Shown in pieces: positions 5,070 to 7,186 of a stretch of 7,186 nt of DNA; positions within the stretch are counted from its first letter, which is position 1, and every line of letters starts with the position of its first letter. Source of the DNA: Bacillota bacterium (GTDB lineage Bacteria; Bacillota; Clostridia; Lachnospirales; Lachnospiraceae); NCBI GenBank assembly GCA_023428885.1, contig JAEYWQ010000293.1:1-7186 (forward strand). The letters are read 5' to 3'. The notes beneath the pieces are model-generated. The model was not told the origin of the DNA, did not search any database, and saw only the letters and a list, made by a program, of their open reading frames with translations. Position numbers and translations under genes: made by a program.

Positions 5070-6521
5070 ATGAGAAGAATGAAAAAAGCTTTAGCAGTTG
5101 CTCTTTCTTTGACTATGGTATGCGCTATGTTCGCAGGCTGTGGCAAAAAGAGCGAAGATTCTACCGATACTGGTAGCAAAGACACTGGTAAAAAAACTGA
5201 GACTACTGGAAGCAAAGATACTGGTAAAACAGAAGATACTCCAGTTGCTACAAAAACTGAAGATACTGGTAAGACTTTAACAATCTATTGCTGGAATGAC
5301 GAATTCCAAAAACGTTTTAATTCTTATTATGTTCCTAATGCTGGAACTATGCTTGATGGAATTGAAGTCAATTGGGTTATGACTCCAAGTGCAGACAATG
5401 CTTATCAGAACAAGTTAGATGAAGGTCTTTTGGGCCAAGAATCTGCAACTGAGAAGATCGACTTATTCTTAATCGAAGCTGACTATGCTCTTAAGTATGT
5501 TAACTCCGATTACACTATGAATGTAAAAGATCTTGGTATTACTGATGCTGACATCGCTGAGCAATATCAGTATACAAACTCTATTGCAACAGATTCTACT
5601 GGTGCTTTAAAGGCACTTTCATGGCAAGCAACTCCTGGTCTTTTTATCTATAGAAGATCAATGGCTCAGGAAGTATTCGGAACTGATGACCCAGCTAAGG
5701 TTCAGGAATTATTAAGCGATTGGGATAAGTTCGATGCAGCAGCAGCTAAAGTTAATGAAGTATCTGGTGGAAAATACACTATGCTTTCTGGTTATGACGA
5801 TGCTTACAGAACTTTCTCTAACAATGTTACTAAGAAGTGGGTTGACGAAAACAACACAATCCAGATCGATGATAATATTTGGAGATGGGTAGATCAAACT
5901 AAGGCTTATACTGACAATGGTTACAATGCTAAAACTTCACTTTGGTCTCCAGAGTGGGGCGCTGGACTAGGCGGAGCTGGTACTGTATTTGGTTACTTCT
6001 ATTCAACTTGGGGTATTGCGTTCACTATGCGTGACTACTCACTTGCAACATCTACAGCAGATGGTGGTAAGTATGAAAAAGGCAATGGATCTTTCGCAGA
6101 TTGGGCAGCTTGCTATGGACCACAGTCATTCTACTGGGGTGGAACTTGGATTTGTGCAGCTAAGGGAACAGACAATGCTAACTTAGTAGCAGATATCATG
6201 AGAAAATTAACTTGTGATAAAGAAATCGCAAAAGCAATTACTAACGGCGAAGACGATTACACTAACAACAAAGCAGCGATTGCTGAAATCGTTGCTGGTG
6301 GTTATCAATCAGCTTTCTTAGGCGGACAGGATCACTTAAGCTTATTATCTGATGCAGCTAATAAGATTGATATGAGCAACACAACTCCATATGATCAGGG
6401 TCTTAATGAATCCTTCCAGGGCGCTATGAAAGATTACTTTGAGGGCACCGTTGATAAGGCTACTGCACTTGAGAACTTCTATACAGATGCTTTAACTAAG
6501 TATCCTGACTTAAAGAGATAA
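5070..6521 (+). CDS. Sugar ABC transporter substrate-binding lipoprotein
   Basis: A 483-residue extracellular solute-binding protein of the family-1 (UgpB/MalE-like) type. The N-terminus is a lipoprotein signal: basic MRRMKK, a hydrophobic stretch, then lipobox FAGC with the lipidated Cys at residue 24. Residues 25-68 are a Thr/Lys/Asp/Gly-rich flexible tether with an internal repeat. The folded domain starts at TLTIYCWNDEF (69-79), the usual first strand, and is rich in Trp and Tyr, as in oligosaccharide binders. AGGAGG at 5054-5059 lies ten bases before the ATG. The protein should sit on the outer face of the membrane and deliver sugar to the permease encoded downstream. Codons look more uniform than in the sporulation genes (many GCT, GGT, AAC, TTC), suggesting high expression. 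The specificity is unknown; cello- or other plant-derived oligosaccharides are only a guess. Confidence 0.93.
   Translation: MRRMKKALAVALSLTMVCAMFAGCGKKSEDSTDTGSKDTGKKTETTGSKDTGKTEDTPVATKTEDTGKTLTIYCWNDEFQKRFNSYYVPNAGTMLDGIEVNWVMTPSADNAYQNKLDEGLLGQESATEKIDLFLIEADYALKYVNSDYTMNVKDLGITDADIAEQYQYTNSIATDSTGALKALSWQATPGLFIYRRSMAQEVFGTDDPAKVQELLSDWDKFDAAAAKVNEVSGGKYTMLSGYDDAYRTFSNNVTKKWVDENNTIQIDDNIWRWVDQTKAYTDNGYNAKTSLWSPEWGAGLGGAGTVFGYFYSTWGIAFTMRDYSLATSTADGGKYEKGNGSFADWAACYGPQSFYWGGTWICAAKGTDNANLVADIMRKLTCDKEIAKAITNGEDDYTNNKAAIAEIVAGGYQSAFLGGQDHLSLLSDAANKIDMSNTTPYDQGLNESFQGAMKDYFEGTVDKATALENFYTDALTKYPDLKR
5169..5229 (+). repeat. Tandem 36-bp-period repeat in the lipoprotein tether
   Basis: Two 25-bp copies (5169-5193 and 5205-5229) differ only at two positions and start 36 bp apart. 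Each encodes TGSKDTGK. A degenerate third copy (KTEDTGK) lies at about 5254-5274. The differences are synonymous, so the protein repeat is exact. The repeat lengthens the disordered linker between the lipidated Cys and the sugar-binding domain. Confidence 0.75.
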
Positions 6522-6538
6522 TTAGTATCTTGATGAAT

Positions 6539-6571
6539 GTACAGGGCGAGGATTACTTCGTCCTGTACTTT
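6539..6571 (+). terminator. Long hairpin after the binding-protein gene, partial terminator or stabiliser
   Basis: Thirteen consecutive pairs (6539-6551 with 6556-6568, two of them G-U) close a four-base ATTA loop, 17 bp after the stop codon. Only three T follow, so termination is probably incomplete. In sugar ABC operons such a hairpin commonly gives more binding protein than permease by partial termination or by protecting the upstream message from 3' decay. Confidence 0.65.
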
Positions 6572-6645
6572 ATGAAGCTCAAGTAACAATAAGTTATGAT
6601 GTGTAACGCAAAAGATGCTTGTTTTAAGGATTCTTTGTGTGTAAG

Positions 6646-6679
6646 GGTTCACTAGAACCACAGTGACTAGATTGTCACT
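6646..6679. repeat. Two adjacent small dyads ahead of the permease gene
   Basis: GGTTC-ACTA-GAACC (6646-6659) is followed two bases later by AGTGAC-TAGATT-GTCACT (6662-6679). TCACT (6649-6653) can also pair with AGTGA (6662-6666), so the second stem competes with an alternative fold. They lie about 80 bp before the permease start, in the 236-bp gap that otherwise holds only the hairpin at 6539-6571. They could be an operator or an RNA switch; function is unproven. Confidence 0.4.
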
Positions 6680-6757
6680 ACCTCCGATTCTTCTCAAATT
6701 ACTTCTAACTTTAAGAAAGGGTTTTGTGGTGAATGCTACAATATGTAAGGTGAAGAC

Positions 6758-7186
6758 ATGGCTAGATCGACATCTTTTAAAGGAAAATCACGCGTAAGCT
6801 ATGCAAAATGGGGCTATATTTTCATTGCACCCTTCTTTTTGACATACCTTATATTTTCTTTATATCCATTAATTTCAACATTTTATAATAGTTTCTTTGA
6901 AAATTATCGAAGTGGTTTGAATATCATTGGACCTAACTTCGTTGGTTTAGATAATTATAAAGCAGTTTTTGAGGGTTTGTTTTTAAAAACGTTAATGAAT
7001 ACCTTAATCATCTGGTTTATTGGTTTTATCCCACAGATATTACTTGCTTTATTATTTGCACTTTGGTTTACAGACCTTAGATTAAAATTGAAATGTACTG
7101 GATTTTTCAAAACAGTTATTTATATGCCAAATATTATCATGGCTTCTTCAATCGCGGTATTATTTTTCGCATTGTTTTCTGATCGT
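6758..7186 (+). CDS. Sugar ABC transporter permease, MalF/UgpA type (partial, 3' end outside window)
   Basis: An open frame of 143 codons runs to the window edge. The start has AAGGTG at 6747-6752, five bases upstream. A short basic N-terminus (MARSTSFKGKSR) is followed by membrane segments at about residues 18-42, 81-104 and 117-140. The segments GYIFIAPFFLTYLIFSLYPL, FVGLDNY and FKTVIYMPNIIMASSIAVLF are characteristic of the first permease of carbohydrate ABC transporters. The cytoplasmic EAA loop that contacts the ATPase would be beyond the edge. The protein should pair with a second, MalG-type permease encoded downstream and receive sugar from the lipoprotein encoded at 5070-6521. The ATPase may be a shared one elsewhere, as is common in Firmicutes. 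Confidence 0.92.
   Translation, partial: MARSTSFKGKSRVSYAKWGYIFIAPFFLTYLIFSLYPLISTFYNSFFENYRSGLNIIGPNFVGLDNYKAVFEGLFLKTLMNTLIIWFIGFIPQILLALLFALWFTDLRLKLKCTGFFKTVIYMPNIIMASSIAVLFFALFSDR

Noticed and set aside
6533..6586. 17-codon plus-strand frame over the hairpin at 6539-6571
   Set aside because: No ribosome binding site. Its sequence is dictated by the hairpin.
6479..6697. 72-codon minus-strand frame across the gap before the permease
   Set aside because: It runs through the end of the binding-protein gene and the 13-bp hairpin, has no ribosome binding site, and its product resembles nothing known.
6737..6742. Extended -10-like TGCTACAAT as a permease promoter
   Set aside because: No -35 box at the right distance, and the start would fall within the ribosome binding site, leaving almost no leader.
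1..7186. Mobile element, CRISPR array, toxin-antitoxin or defence system
   Set aside because: No transposase, integrase, spaced repeat array, tRNA-linked attachment site or paired small genes were seen. All long frames belong to sporulation, RNA-processing or sugar-uptake families.

Overview
The window reads as chromosomal DNA of a low-GC, spore-forming Clostridia. The AT-rich intergenic DNA, the strong AGGAGG-type ribosome binding sites, the sporulation sigma factors and the sugar ABC transporter all fit Lachnospiraceae, with a Clostridium phytofermentans-like organism as the best guess. That placement rests on remembered family features, not on a search.

Positions 1-3453 are a sporulation block, all on the plus strand. 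It holds the 3' end of spoIIGA (the membrane protease that activates pro-sigma-E), sigE (early mother-cell sigma factor), a metallo-beta-lactamase/beta-CASP hydrolase of the CPSF73/YSH1 type, and sigG (late forespore sigma factor). The spoIIGA-sigE pair and a nearby sigG are the classical arrangement. The hydrolase between them is the unusual element. It has its own good vegetative-type promoter (882-910), whose spacer contains a perfect 7+1+7 palindrome. sigG has a plausible sigma-F/sigma-G-type promoter just upstream.

Positions 3454-3879 contain no protein gene but are well structured. There is a sigma-A-like promoter (3476-3504), two nearly abutting stem-loops (3535-3575 and 3577-3608), a weaker AT-rich stem and an intrinsic terminator (3705-3734). 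Together these suggest a small RNA of about 220 nt or a long structured sigG 3' UTR. A pair of 18-bp direct repeats flanks the terminator. The promoter of the next gene follows at 3810-3838, bracketed by an inverted repeat.

Positions 3880-7186 are a carbohydrate-uptake locus: a LacI-family regulator, an abundant-type lipoprotein sugar-binding protein, and the first 143 codons of an ABC permease cut by the window edge. A second permease is expected downstream. The sugar cannot be read from sequence; an oligosaccharide is a reasonable guess. A 13-bp hairpin after the binding-protein gene probably reduces read-through or protects the upstream message, so that binding protein is made in excess over permease.

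I see no mobile element, CRISPR array, tRNA or rRNA, and no obviously new multi-gene system. The observations most worth checking are the candidate noncoding RNA after sigG and the beta-CASP nuclease with a possible operator promoter inside the sigE-sigG block.
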